Positions 25,533 to 35,067 are shown, numbered from the stretch's first letter. The stretch: 38,929 bases of DNA from Flavobacterium sp. (GCF_027490375.1 NZ_JAIXYH010000085.1:1-38929); one strand, 5' to 3'. Notes: generated by a model not told the origin, from the sequence alone. Numbers and translations are program-made.

Positions 25533-26837
25533 TTAAAAATCTCGATTAACGTCGAATGCTTCTAGGTAATCGGCTACGCGTTTTACAAAACTGCCACCAA
25601 GTGCGCCGTCGACAACGCGATGATCATAACTGTGCGACAAGAACATTTTCTGACGAATGCCGATAAAATCGCCTTCCGGAGTTTCGATTACAGCTGGCAC
25701 TTTTCGAATCGCGCCTAAAGCCAAAATACCTACTTGCGGTTGGTTTATAATAGGCGTTCCGAATACACTGCCAAAAGTTCCTACGTTGGTCACAGTGTAT
25801 GTTCCGCCCTGCGTATCGTCTGGTTTTAACTTTCCTGCTTTTGCCCGATTACCCAAATCGTTTACTGCCTTAGCCATTCCAACTAAATTAAGCTGATCGG
25901 CGTTTTTAATAACCGGAACAATTAAGTTTCCGTTCGGTAATGCCGCGGCCATTCCTAAGTTTATATTTTTCTTTTTGATGATGTAATCTCCATCTACTGA
26001 AATATTCATCATCGGGAAATCTTTTAACGCTTTGGCAACCGCTTCCATAAAGATTGGTGTAAACGTTAGCTTTTCGCCTTCGCGCTTTTCAAACGCCGTT
26101 TTCACCTTATCGCGCCATTTTACAATATTGGTCACGTCGACTTCAATAAACGATTGTACGTGTGCTGAAGTTTGTACAGAAGCAACCATGTAACCTGAAA
26201 TGAGTTTTCGCATGCGGTCCATTTCCACAATCTCGTCGGCACCATTTACCGAAACCGGAACTGCTTTTGGTGCTTCGCTAACAGCAGAAACAACTGGAGC
26301 GGCAGCAACTTGCGGAGCAACGGCTGGTGCTTGAGGTGCTGATTTACGATTCTCGATAAACTTCAGAAGATCGTCTTTTGTAACGCGATTGTCTTTTCCA
26401 GAACCTGAAATCATATCGAGTTCGGCCAAGCTTACGCCTTCCGTTTTGGCGATATTCTTCACTAGCGGTGAATAGAAACGATCGGACGATTTAAAATCGG
26501 GTGCCGTTACTAAATCTTTTGCGACACTAACCGTTTGTTCAATAGTTGCAACCGCAGCAGCAACTTCGGCAACTGGCGCAGCAGCAGGTGCATCACCGGC
26601 AGTTTCAATAATGGCGATCGTTTGTCCGACCTGAACTAAATCGTCTTTTTGAAACAATTGTTCAACAAGAGTTCCTGAAACTTCAGAAGGCACTTCCGAG
26701 TCAACTTTATCGGTTGCTATTTCCAGTACAGCTTCGTCGGCAGCAATGCTATCGCCTACTTGTTTTAACCAGTTGGTAATGGTAGCTTCGGCGACACTTT
26801 CGCCCATTTTTGGTAACTTCAGTTCGTATCTTGCCAT
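25533..26837 (-). CDS. Dihydrolipoamide acyltransferase, E2 subunit of a 2-oxo acid dehydrogenase
   Basis: 434 aa, complete. One lipoyl domain (1-80) carries the attachment lysine K44 in TDKVDSEVP. An Ala/Pro/Val-rich linker leads to an E3/E1-binding domain (about 120-160: YSPLVKNIAK, GSGKDNRVTKDDLL), then a second linker and the catalytic domain (about 205-434). The active site is HRVVDG with H406 and D410 in SHSYDHRVVDG. It transfers acyl groups to CoA in the cytoplasm. The single lipoyl domain resembles the 2-oxoglutarate or branched-chain types; which substrate applies cannot be decided here, and no E1 or E3 gene is in the window. Confidence 0.94.
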   Translation of the reverse strand: MARYELKLPKMGESVAEATITNWLKQVGDSIAADEAVLEIATDKVDSEVPSEVSGTLVEQLFQKDDLVQVGQTIAIIETAGDAPAAAPVAEVAAAVATIEQTVSVAKDLVTAPDFKSSDRFYSPLVKNIAKTEGVSLAELDMISGSGKDNRVTKDDLLKFIENRKSAPQAPAVAPQVAAAPVVSAVSEAPKAVPVSVNGADEIVEMDRMRKLISGYMVASVQTSAHVQSFIEVDVTNIVKWRDKVKTAFEKREGEKLTFTPIFMEAVAKALKDFPMMNISVDGDYIIKKKNINLGMAAALPNGNLIVPVIKNADQLNLVGMAKAVNDLGNRAKAGKLKPDDTQGGTYTVTNVGTFGSVFGTPIINQPQVGILALGAIRKVPAVIETPEGDFIGIRQKMFLSHSYDHRVVDGALGGSFVKRVADYLEAFDVNRDF

Positions 26838-26918
26838 AATATTTTTCTTAAGCGCCTTTGCGGTGCAAAATTACTATAAAGCGGTAATCAATTTTAAAAA
26901 TGTGAACGGGTTTTGGAA

Positions 26919-28070
26919 TTAAAACAGAACAACACCTTTGCTGTTCGACGAATCGCTGCCTACAACCACTTTACTATTTGCCAATGCAAACCGAAATCCA
27001 ACCTTGGGATGTACCTTTTCTTGCATGATTTCCAAGATTTGTTGATAGGAAACGTTTTTACAGTCGAAAATTATCAAATTCTGCTCGTTTTCCGAAAACG
27101 TTTGCGAATGTACGGTATTTGGGTCGATTTTTCGCACGCGAACTGCGAATTTTTCAAGAATTGAAGAAAATTCAGTGAAGCGCAATTCGTTGGAACCAAT
27201 CCAAAAAATCGCAGTTGGTTCTAGCTGTGTTCTCGTCTGTTGTCTGCTCTTGAAGTTTGCGAAAATCCACGCACCCAATCGCAAGCCATTGTTAAAAAGG
27301 AAATTCGGTTTGAAATGCTTCCGATAGAAAAACAACATTGCTTCTCGAAACCGATTGATATACTGAATGTTACGATCGGTACTTTCGCCTTTGAAATGCA
27401 AACCTACCAGTGTACCCAAATAGTAGTTTTTTCGGTTTGCAAGCAACGAACGATACGACAAGTCGATATCGTCGGCATACATAAAACAAGCTTCGTCAAA
27501 ACCGTTCAACTGTCGGTAAAATTCTGTTTCCATAAACATACATGCACCAACCAGAATCGGTACTTCAGCAACATCAGTGCGTTTCAAATGACCTGCATAA
27601 TAGCTGTTGAAAAACGATATGTTGGGAAATAAACGGTGAAGGTTGATAATTTTCGCGGTAGCCACGAACGGAGTTGGAACGCCGCGTTTACTTTCGGGAA
27701 GATACGCACCGGCGCCGTCGATTAAATGCGGACCAACAATTCCGAAGTTTGGATGCCTTTCGGCGAAAGCCAAAAATGACGAAAAAAAATCTTCTGGAAC
27801 GACAGTATCGGGATTGAGAATGCAGAGATATTTACCGGTTGCTGCCTCAACACCTATATTATTTCCCTTTGGAAAACCTGAGTTATAGCCTGTTTGAATC
27901 CATTTTATTTGCGGAAACACCTGCAAAACACGCTCCGATTCATCGCTGCTGTTGTTGTCTACTACAATAATCTCGGCTTGTAAATTTTGTGTTGCTTTCA
28001 CGACACTATGAACACACAACTCCAAAAAATACCGAACGTTGTAATTGAGAATTACTACAGTTAAAGTCAT
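26919..28070 (-). CDS. Family 2 glycosyltransferase with extra C-terminal domain
   Basis: 383 aa. The GT-A domain occupies about 1-230: TVVILNYN at the start, the nucleotide-binding VVDNNSSD at 37-43, NNIGVEAATGKYLCILNPDT with the metal-binding aspartate at 88, and MYADDIDLSYR where the acceptor-side acidic residues lie. Residues about 260-383 form an extra domain with an alpha/beta look (FAVRVRKIDPNTV, NLIIFDCKNVSYQQILEIM, NSKVVVGSDSS). Similar extensions occur in Bacteroidota GT2 enzymes. It probably adds a sugar such as rhamnose to a cell-surface glycan. It stands alone between E2 and hsp20. Confidence 0.9.
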   Translation of the reverse strand: MTLTVVILNYNVRYFLELCVHSVVKATQNLQAEIIVVDNNSSDESERVLQVFPQIKWIQTGYNSGFPKGNNIGVEAATGKYLCILNPDTVVPEDFFSSFLAFAERHPNFGIVGPHLIDGAGAYLPESKRGVPTPFVATAKIINLHRLFPNISFFNSYYAGHLKRTDVAEVPILVGACMFMETEFYRQLNGFDEACFMYADDIDLSYRSLLANRKNYYLGTLVGLHFKGESTDRNIQYINRFREAMLFFYRKHFKPNFLFNNGLRLGAWIFANFKSRQQTRTQLEPTAIFWIGSNELRFTEFSSILEKFAVRVRKIDPNTVHSQTFSENEQNLIIFDCKNVSYQQILEIMQEKVHPKVGFRFALANSKVVVGSDSSNSKGVVLF

Positions 28071-28145
28071 GGGTTAAAGATAGGCGAAATCACTAAATGA
28101 AATATTTGAGTCGTTCGCATTCCAAAAATTTATCTGCGACAAAAC

Positions 28146-28177
28146 GAAAACAAAAAGTCGGCCTCGAAGCCGACTTT
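28146..28177 (-). terminator. Terminator of the hsp20 gene
   Basis: AAAGTCGGC (28154-28162) pairs perfectly with GCCGACTTT (28169-28177) around CTCGAA. On the minus strand the stem runs into a U-rich tract (28146-28156). Confidence 0.85.
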
Positions 28178-28280
28178 AGCAAAATTAAAAACTAAGTAAT
28201 TCAAATTCAATAAAAAAAGTAGGTACAGATCATTCGCAAATGCACTCTTTTTCCTTTTCTTCAAATAAAATAGAGCGTAT

Positions 28281-28715
28281 TTACAAAATATCAATCAAGC
28301 GCTTTGGTTTTGGCAATGCTTCTTCTTTCTTAGGAAGGGCAATACTCAAAATGCCATTTTCATAGTTGGCTTTAATCTCGTCGGTATTTACCGAATCAGG
28401 CAAAGTAAATGAACGTTTGAACGAACTAAAGGTAAATTCTCTACGTGTGTATTTACCTACTTCAGCGTTATTTTCTGTCTTCACTTCACTGGAAATGGTT
28501 AACAAATCATTGTCGATTTCAATATGAAAATCATCTTTATTTTTTCCAGGAGCCGAAAGCTCGACGGTAAATGCGTTATCGGTTTCACGAATGTTAACTG
28601 GCGGAACGCTGTGATTTACACTTTGCATGCCACCCATCCAATCGGGTCTAAAAAATTCTTCAATTAAAGAAGGAAACAAATTTGCGCTGTGGCCATTTCT
28701 TTTTACTAAGTTCAT
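28281..28715 (-). CDS. Hsp20 small heat-shock chaperone
   Basis: 144 aa. The alpha-crystallin domain spans about 40-135 with VNIRETDNAFTVELSAPG at the start and the hallmark NGILSIALPK near the end, followed by a short tail containing the PKRLIDI motif that serves as the IxI-type C-terminal anchor. It binds unfolding proteins and forms oligomers. It is a single-gene unit with its own terminator. A likely -7 promoter was not found with confidence. Confidence 0.94.
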   Translation of the reverse strand: MNLVKRNGHSANLFPSLIEEFFRPDWMGGMQSVNHSVPPVNIRETDNAFTVELSAPGKNKDDFHIEIDNDLLTISSEVKTENNAEVGKYTRREFTFSSFKRSFTLPDSVNTDEIKANYENGILSIALPKKEEALPKPKRLIDIL

Positions 28716-28846
28716 GGTATTTCGTTTTATGAGTTAAACATCTGTATTTTTGCAAGCGATAAGGCAAATTATATTCCAAAGGAAATTTAGCTGACTTTTT
28801 GACTTATTTACCGACATTTTGTCTGTTTTTCATATCTAAAAGACTT

Positions 28847-29254
28847 ATGATACTATCCATAGAAACACCTGCGCTTTTATTTTCGGCTACTTCGCTTATT
28901 TTATTGGCGTACACCAACAGATTCTTAACCATTGCCACCATCGTTCGATCCTTAAAAAAATCGTACGAAGAAGACGAGCGCAGAACTACTTTGCTGGAAA
29001 TCAAGAATTTAAATTTGCGATTAACGTTAATCCGCAACATGCAACTCTTTGGCGTACTGAGCTTGTTTTTGTCGGTTTTTAGTATGCTGCTGTTGTTTTT
29101 AGAGCAACAAACCTCGGGTATTTACCTATTTGGTTTGAGTTTGTTGGGCTTACTGATTTCCCTTGGAATCTCATTTTGGGAAATTTCTATTTCGGTTGAA
29201 GCGCTTCGTTTACACCTATCCGACATCAAAAATGCAAAAGACAAGAGCAATTGA
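28847..29254 (+). CDS. DUF2721 family membrane protein
   Basis: 135 aa. I chose the ATG at 28847 because the family starts near IETPALLFSATSLILLAY; the longer frame begins with a TTG. Three predicted membrane helices lie at about 8-25, 75-95 and 100-120, with a basic, helical cytoplasmic loop (about 30-65) between the first two. This matches the DUF2721 layout, whose function is unknown. It is on its own on the plus strand, divergent from hsp20. Confidence 0.8.
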   Translation: MILSIETPALLFSATSLILLAYTNRFLTIATIVRSLKKSYEEDERRTTLLEIKNLNLRLTLIRNMQLFGVLSLFLSVFSMLLLFLEQQTSGIYLFGLSLLGLLISLGISFWEISISVEALRLHLSDIKNAKDKSN

Positions 29255-29415
29255 AACCTAGAATTTGATTTATGTTGTGGATTTAGAAAACGATTGGTTG
29301 TAAATCGATTAATCCATGTACTGCGATTACCGATTTGTTTCCATTTTTCGACCTAGCGATGCGACTCGCGGGCATTTCATTGAAGTTTAAAGATGAGATG
29401 TAAATCACCCGTCTG

Positions 29416-30102
29416 TTAATAATGTTCGGCTAGATGACGTAACTTATTAATTTCAAGCAATGTAATGTGTTTGCGATCGAGTTTAACATAGCCTTCTTTT
29501 TGTAATTCCGCTAAAAGTCGGATACAACTTTCTGTTGCCGTTCCTACCATACCGCCGAGTTCTTCTCTGGAAAGTTGAATGCGCAAACTTCCGTCGGATA
29601 GAACGCCAAAATTATCATACAAATACAGCAAAACTTCGGCAATACGTTGCTTTACGGTCTTTTGCGCAAGCGATACTTTATGCTCATCAGCTTCCTTCAA
29701 ATCGCCGCAAATAGAACGCATGACTTCCAAAGAAAACTGATTGCTTTCATTGAAGAACCCAATAATCTCGGATTTTGGAATGAAACAAACTTCCATATCG
29801 TCGAGTGCAGTTGCCGTTAAATTCGCAGGTTCGTCTGTAATTAGCGACCGTTGTCCGAGCAATTCGCCGGCTGTTGCAAACTTCAAAATCTGATCTTTGC
29901 CGTTGGCGCTGAGTTTCGATAACTTACAAACACCCGATTTCACACAGAAAACGCCGTTGGTGATGCGGCCTTCCTCAAAAACTGCCTCGCCTTTCTTCAC
30001 CGTGTACGACGTTTTACAAGAAGCCATACGCACCAATTGCTCCTTTGATAGCGCTTTCACAGCACTAAACTGCCTCACGATGCATTGCTCACATTTCGAC
30101 AT
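29416..30102 (-). CDS. Crp/Fnr-family transcription regulator
   Basis: 228 aa from the ATG at 30100-30102; the TTG and GTG just before it are less likely. The cyclic-nucleotide-type sensor domain spans about 20-140 and the C-terminal winged helix about 150-225, with EELGGMVGTATESCIRLL as the helix-turn-helix. The N-terminus has CEQC (C4, C7), and C29 lies close to it, as in Fnr proteins with an iron-sulfur cluster. A fourth cysteine could be one of those near 53, 59, 107 or 133, but the usual spacing cannot be confirmed. It is divergent from ccoI and a dyad between them suggests autoregulation. The name Fnr is a strong possibility for function but is not proven. Confidence 0.88.
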   Translation of the reverse strand: MSKCEQCIVRQFSAVKALSKEQLVRMASCKTSYTVKKGEAVFEEGRITNGVFCVKSGVCKLSKLSANGKDQILKFATAGELLGQRSLITDEPANLTATALDDMEVCFIPKSEIIGFFNESNQFSLEVMRSICGDLKEADEHKVSLAQKTVKQRIAEVLLYLYDNFGVLSDGSLRIQLSREELGGMVGTATESCIRLLAELQKEGYVKLDRKHITLLEINKLRHLAEHY

Positions 30103-30133
30103 CACCAATTTTTTCCGAAAATTAAGGCAAAAC

Positions 30134-30145
30134 TGACAATTATCA
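30134..30145. promoter_or_regulatory. Crp/Fnr-type operator in the crp-ccoI gap
   Basis: TGACAATTATCA fits TGA-N6-TCA. With its flanks (C before, T after) it matches the box upstream of ccoS in 12 of 14 positions. It lies 32 bases before the regulator ATG and 53 bases before the ccoI ATG, so it could act on both genes. Confidence 0.5.
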
Positions 30146-30197
30146 TAACTTTTCGCTTACGCAGAACCGAATTTCGCTCCAGGAAAATGACGTTATT

Positions 30198-32570
30198 ATG
30201 AATGCACCCTGCTACCACTGCGGAACTTTAGTTAGCCCACAAAATACACTTCAATTCGACAAACGTGCTTTTTGCTGCGTGGGATGCAAAACGATTTATC
30301 AGTTTTTCACCGATAACCACCTCAGCGATTACTACCGTTTTGACGCCAATCCCGGCGCCAGACCAGCCGATGCAAGCATCAAATATGCTTTTCTAAAAGA
30401 TCCGGCAATTGTTTCCTCTTTGCTCGAATTTCAAAACGAAGAAACAAACATCATTACACTTCACATTCCGCACATTCATTGCAGTTCTTGTATTTGGATA
30501 CTCGAGCATCTGCATAAAATTTCTCCCGCCATACTGCGCTCACAAGTTAACTTTCTCAAGAAAACCGTTCGTATAGTTTTCCAACCCAAACTTTCGCTAT
30601 TCGAATTGGTTCAAGTACTTTCCAATATTGGATACGAACCGCGAATAAGTCTGGAACACGTTGACGCCAAAGAAAAACCGGTCGACCGAAACTTACTGTA
30701 CCGCATTGGCGTAGCTTTTTTCTCTTTCGGAAACATCATGCTCCTCTCGTTTCCCGAGTATTTTGAAGTAGGTGAATTTTGGCTCGAGCAATACAAATCG
30801 TTTTTTCGTTGGTTGATGTTAGGATTGTCGTTACCCGCATTTCTATACGCAGCCTTCCCCTACTACGAATCGGCGTTTTACGCAATCCGATCCAAACGAT
30901 TAAACATGGATATTCCAATTGCACTCGGAATCGTTGCCATGTTCGTGCGCAGCATTGTTGATATGTATCTGGACCACGGAGCCGGATTTTTTGACAGCAT
31001 GTGCGGACTCATTTTCTTTATGTTGCTTGGAAAGCTCTTTCAGCAAAAAACCTACGAATTTTTGTCGTTCGAACGCGATTACAAATCGTACTTCCCCATT
31101 GCCGTTACTCGTGTAAACGACGATGGTGGGGAAGCTGTAGTTGCAGTTTACGACATCAATCCAAACGACATTATCCTCATTCGAAATGAAGAACTTATAC
31201 CTGTCGACGGAATTTTGCTTTCCGCGACAGCGAAACTCGACTACAGTTTTGTAACGGGCGAACAAAAACCCGTTTACAAACAATCGGGCGATAAACTGTA
31301 CGCCGGTGGAAAATTTTATGGCGCAACAGTAAAGCTGCGCGTGAGTCAGCGTATCTCGAACAGCTATCTTACGCAACTTTGGGCTAACGAAGCTTTTACT
31401 AAAAACAAACGCGCAGCATACAGTACCATCACCGATCGCATTAGTAGATACTTCACTCCTGCCCTGCTCGGTTTGGCTGCAATTTCATTTATCTTCTGGA
31501 GTTTTACGAGCTTGCAAATGGCCTTTCAGGTGCTTACGGCAGTACTCATCGTTGCTTGTCCGTGCGCTTTAGCCTTAACCGCACCGTTTACGCTCGGAAA
31601 TGTGTTGCGGATTTTAGGAAATCAGAAACTATATCTCAAAAATGCTGCTGTTATCGAACAATTAGCCGCTGTAAACACGTTAGTATTCGATAAAACCGGA
31701 ACACTTACCACCACGTCGAGTTCGGCACTTTCGTGGAAGGGCAGCTTTACCGAAGACGAGCTTGTTGCCATAAAATCGGCAGTTTACGCATCAAACCATC
31801 CACTCAGCAGATTGATTTCAAACGAATTGCTGGGATTAAAAGCGGAAGATCTCAGCGATTTTAAAGAATTTCCGGGAAAAGGAATCGAGGCCAAACTTGG
31901 AAATACGAACATGCGTCTTGGTTCTGCTTCGTGGATTGGCGCTGCTGTGGACACAACCACTCACGCAACGGCGGTACATATTGAAATCGAAGGCATTTAC
32001 AAAGGAAGCATCACCTTTTCTACACTGTATCGAAAACACTTGCCAGAACTTTTCCATAAACTGGCAAACGATTATCAGATTGTTGTGTTATCTGGTGATA
32101 ATTCGTCGGAAAAAGCCACACTAGCTTCCATCCTTCCCGCTTCGGTAAGTTATCACTTCAATCAAAAACCCGAGCAAAAACTCAACTTCATCAAAAAACT
32201 ACAAGACGAAGGAAAAACTGTTTTGATGATGGGCGACGGTTTGAACGACGCTGGGGCATTAATGCAAAGCAACGTCGGATTGGCTTTAGCCGAAGATGTG
32301 AACGTATTTTCTCCAGCTTGTGATGGCATTATCGACGCAACGGTTTTTGAAAAACTACAGGCTTACCTAAAGTACAGTAAAAATGCGATGCGTATCATAT
32401 ATGGCTCATTTACGATTTCTGTTCTATACAACATCGTTGGATTGAGTTTTGCTCTTTCCGGAACGCTATCGCCTTTAGTAGCGGCGATTATCATGCCTTT
32501 GAGCACCGTTACCATCATCAGTTTTGTGACCATCATGAGCAATGTGTTTGCGCGCTTCAAATCGAAATAA
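30198..32570 (+). CDS. ccoI: Copper-transporting P-type ATPase of cbb3 oxidase assembly
   Basis: 790 aa. The N-terminal cysteine cluster (MNAPCYHCG, CCVGC) is a metal-binding domain typical of CcoI/FixI. A heavy-metal-associated domain follows with CSSC at 95-98. Eight membrane segments are expected; the metal-site motif CPC is at 454-456. The actuator motif is TGEQ (353-356), the CcoI/CopA2-type variant, the phosphorylation motif DKTGT is at 498-502, and GDGLNDA comes near 685. It exports copper into the periplasm for assembly of the oxidase active site. It is upstream of ccoS in the same direction, with a 109-base gap that holds a new promoter. Confidence 0.95.
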   Translation: MNAPCYHCGTLVSPQNTLQFDKRAFCCVGCKTIYQFFTDNHLSDYYRFDANPGARPADASIKYAFLKDPAIVSSLLEFQNEETNIITLHIPHIHCSSCIWILEHLHKISPAILRSQVNFLKKTVRIVFQPKLSLFELVQVLSNIGYEPRISLEHVDAKEKPVDRNLLYRIGVAFFSFGNIMLLSFPEYFEVGEFWLEQYKSFFRWLMLGLSLPAFLYAAFPYYESAFYAIRSKRLNMDIPIALGIVAMFVRSIVDMYLDHGAGFFDSMCGLIFFMLLGKLFQQKTYEFLSFERDYKSYFPIAVTRVNDDGGEAVVAVYDINPNDIILIRNEELIPVDGILLSATAKLDYSFVTGEQKPVYKQSGDKLYAGGKFYGATVKLRVSQRISNSYLTQLWANEAFTKNKRAAYSTITDRISRYFTPALLGLAAISFIFWSFTSLQMAFQVLTAVLIVACPCALALTAPFTLGNVLRILGNQKLYLKNAAVIEQLAAVNTLVFDKTGTLTTTSSSALSWKGSFTEDELVAIKSAVYASNHPLSRLISNELLGLKAEDLSDFKEFPGKGIEAKLGNTNMRLGSASWIGAAVDTTTHATAVHIEIEGIYKGSITFSTLYRKHLPELFHKLANDYQIVVLSGDNSSEKATLASILPASVSYHFNQKPEQKLNFIKKLQDEGKTVLMMGDGLNDAGALMQSNVGLALAEDVNVFSPACDGIIDATVFEKLQAYLKYSKNAMRIIYGSFTISVLYNIVGLSFALSGTLSPLVAAIIMPLSTVTIISFVTIMSNVFARFKSK

Positions 32571-32618
32571 AACCACGCCAGATCTGGAAAAACCTATCGC
32601 ATAAAAAAGTTTCAAACC

Positions 32619-32630
32619 TGATAAATATCA
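32619..32630 (+). promoter_or_regulatory. Crp/Fnr-type operator upstream of ccoS
   Basis: TGATAAATATCA is a perfect dyad (TGAT/ATCA), very close to the Fnr consensus TTGAT-N4-ATCAA. Its centre is about 43 bases upstream of the predicted start, the position used by class II activators. A close relative lies in the crp-ccoI gap. Confidence 0.6.
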
Positions 32631-32633
32631 TGA

Positions 32634-32661
32634 TTTGTCCAAAAAGCCGAAACTACTTTTG
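32634..32661 (+). promoter_or_regulatory. Promoter of the cco operon
   Basis: TACTTTTG (32654-32661) is a full match to TAnnTTTG. A TTTG (32634-32637) precedes it by 16 bases, shorter than the usual 19-21, which fits a promoter that needs an activator. The ccoS ATG is at 32680. Confidence 0.5.
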
Positions 32662-32679
32662 TTCCTATAATCTTAAGGT

Positions 32680-32883
32680 ATGAGTGTTATTTATTTACTA
32701 ATCAGCATCAGTTTAATCATCGCATTACTGTTTCTCTATGCGTTTTTCAAAGCAGTAAAAAACGGGCAGTTCGACGACGATTACACCCCATCGGTTCGTG
32801 TATTATTTGACGATTCGGTAACCGATTCAAAAACCGAGACATCGCCAACGGCAGTTTCTCCTAAAACCATTCAAAACGATTAA
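32680..32883 (+). CDS. ccoS: CcoS, cbb3 oxidase maturation protein
   Basis: 67 aa. One membrane helix at about 3-25 (IYLLISISLIIALLFLYAFFKAV), then KNGQFDD, the conserved turn of the FixS/CcoS family, and a short polar tail. CcoS is needed to insert heme and copper into CcoN. It is two bases before ccoNO and is the first gene of the main operon. Confidence 0.92.
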   Translation: MSVIYLLISISLIIALLFLYAFFKAVKNGQFDDDYTPSVRVLFDDSVTDSKTETSPTAVSPKTIQND

Positions 32884-32885
32884 TT

Positions 32886-35063
32886 ATGGTCCCTGAAAAA
32901 TTCTATTACGACAATAAAATTGTACGCAATTTCATCTATGCATCGATTGTTTTCGGATTGGTGGGCATGCTCGTTGGCTTGCTTTTAGCTTTTATGTTTT
33001 TGTTTCCCAATCTCACTAACGGTATATCGTTTTTGAGTTTCGGACGCCTTCGACCGCTGCATACCAATGCCGTTATTTTTGCCTTTGTAGGAAATGCCAT
33101 GTTTGCAGGCGTTTACTATTCGATGCAACGTTTGCTGCAAACGCGTATGTACAGCGATTTACTGGGAAAAATCCATTTTTGGGGCTGGCAATTAATCATC
33201 GTTGCGGCGGCCATTACTTTACCGTTAGGTATCACAACCAGTAAAGAATATGCCGAGCTCGAATGGCCTATCGACATCGCAATAACGCTCGTATGGGTAG
33301 TTTTTGCGATAAACATGATTGGCACCATACTCGTTCGGCGTCAGCGACATTTGTATGTGGCGATCTGGTTTTACATTGCCACAGTAATAACCGTAGCGGT
33401 ATTGCACATTTTTAATAGCTTAGAACTTCCGGTATCATTATTTAAAAGCTATTCGGTGTACGCAGGTGTGCAAGATGCTTTGGTACAATGGTGGTACGGA
33501 CATAACGCAGTGGCTTTTTTCCTTACCACGCCGTTTCTTGGAATCATGTATTATTTTGTACCGAAAGCGGCCGACCGTCCGGTGTATTCCTACCGATTGT
33601 CTATCATACATTTCTGGTCGCTCATCTTTATTTATATCTGGGCCGGACCACACCATTTGCTGTATTCATCTTTACCCGATTGGGCGCAAAATCTTGGTGT
33701 TGTATTTTCTGTGATGCTTATCGCTCCATCTTGGGGAGGTATGATCAACGGACTGCTCACTTTGCGTGGCGTGTGGGATAAAGTTCGTACCGATGTGGTT
33801 TTAAAATTCTTTGTAGTTGCCATCACGGGGTATGGAATGGCCACTTTTGAAGGTCCGATGCTTTCTCTAAAGAATATCAACGCTATAGCACACTTTAGCG
33901 ACTGGATCATCGCACACGTACACGTAGGTGCTTTGGCCTGGAACGGTTTCTTGATTTTTGGAATGATTTACTATTTACTTCCGAAGTTATTCAAACGCGA
34001 ACTGCATTCTATAAAACTCGCAAACATTCATTTTTGGATAGGTACGTTGGGGATAGTTCTGTATTCGATTCCGATGTATGTGGCAGGTTTCACACAAGCT
34101 TCTATGTGGAAAGAATTTAAAGCAGACGGCACCTTACAATACGGAAACTTCCTCGAAACGGTAACTCAAATCATTCCGATGTATTGGATGCGCGCCATCG
34201 GCGGAACTTTATATCTCGTAGGTGTGGTATTGCTCATTTACAATGTTGTTGCAACTGTTCGCGCATCACAAGGTGTCACCGACGACGCTGCTGAAGCTCC
34301 TGCCTTAGAAAAACTCAGCAACAAGCGCTACGGCAACGAAAAGTGGCACAGCTGGTTGGAGCGTCGCCCGATACAACTTACCTTATTGGCAACAGTAGCC
34401 ATACTTATTGGCGGGGTCATTCAGATAATTCCAACTCTACTCATCGAATCGAATATTCCAACCATTACAAGCGTTAAGCCGTATTCGCCGCTGGAGTTAG
34501 AAGGACGCGATATCTACATCCGCGAAGGCTGCGTTTCGTGTCACTCACAAATGATTCGGCCGTTCCGTTCCGAAGTGGTGCGCTACGGAACGTATTCCAA
34601 ATCGGGCGAATACGTGTACGACCATCCGTTTTTATGGGGTTCCAAAAGAACCGGTCCGGATTTGATGCGCATCGGCGGAAAATACAACGACAACTGGCAT
34701 TTCAACCATTTGTACAATCCACAGAGTACCTCGCCGGGTTCAATCATGCCGGCGTATCAATGGCTTTTCGCAAATAAAGCCGCCGATTATTCGCAAATCG
34801 AACAAAAAATGTTCGCGATGCAAACTCTGGGCGTTCCGTACAGCCAAAACGATATCGCCCATGCAAAAAATCAAATGTCTGCACAAGCACAACAAATTGA
34901 AAAAAATCTGTTTAACGATCCCGATTTCGTAAAAGCATACGAAGCCAGTAAAAAGAAAGCTGCGGCTAACAACGAAAAGTTCGTGGAAATGCACGAGCGG
35001 GAAATCGTAGCACTCATTGCGTATTTGCAACGACTCGGAACCGATATTAAAATTAAAAAATAA
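32886..35063 (+). CDS. ccoNO: Fused CcoN-CcoO subunits of cbb3 cytochrome oxidase
   Basis: 725 aa. The N-terminal about 460 residues are CcoN, the catalytic subunit with about 12 membrane helices. Heme and CuB histidines are visible in RLRPLHTNAV, GHNAVAF, AGPHHLL and AHVHVGALAWNG. The C-terminal about 200 residues are CcoO, with a membrane segment (LLATVAILIGGVIQIIP), a CxxCH heme c site (CVSCH, about 549) and a distal methionine in SIMPAYQW. Both subunits are normally separate proteins; the fused form is known from Bacteroidota. The complex reduces oxygen with high affinity and pumps protons. The stop and the ccoQ ATG are four bases apart. Confidence 0.96.
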   Translation: MVPEKFYYDNKIVRNFIYASIVFGLVGMLVGLLLAFMFLFPNLTNGISFLSFGRLRPLHTNAVIFAFVGNAMFAGVYYSMQRLLQTRMYSDLLGKIHFWGWQLIIVAAAITLPLGITTSKEYAELEWPIDIAITLVWVVFAINMIGTILVRRQRHLYVAIWFYIATVITVAVLHIFNSLELPVSLFKSYSVYAGVQDALVQWWYGHNAVAFFLTTPFLGIMYYFVPKAADRPVYSYRLSIIHFWSLIFIYIWAGPHHLLYSSLPDWAQNLGVVFSVMLIAPSWGGMINGLLTLRGVWDKVRTDVVLKFFVVAITGYGMATFEGPMLSLKNINAIAHFSDWIIAHVHVGALAWNGFLIFGMIYYLLPKLFKRELHSIKLANIHFWIGTLGIVLYSIPMYVAGFTQASMWKEFKADGTLQYGNFLETVTQIIPMYWMRAIGGTLYLVGVVLLIYNVVATVRASQGVTDDAAEAPALEKLSNKRYGNEKWHSWLERRPIQLTLLATVAILIGGVIQIIPTLLIESNIPTITSVKPYSPLELEGRDIYIREGCVSCHSQMIRPFRSEVVRYGTYSKSGEYVYDHPFLWGSKRTGPDLMRIGGKYNDNWHFNHLYNPQSTSPGSIMPAYQWLFANKAADYSQIEQKMFAMQTLGVPYSQNDIAHAKNQMSAQAQQIEKNLFNDPDFVKAYEASKKKAAANNEKFVEMHEREIVALIAYLQRLGTDIKIKK

Positions 35064-35067
35064 GTGT

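Noticed and set aside
30900..31376. 158-aa minus-strand frame inside ccoI
   Set aside because: It lies wholly within the P-type ATPase gene and its sequence shows no domain, as expected of an antisense shadow.
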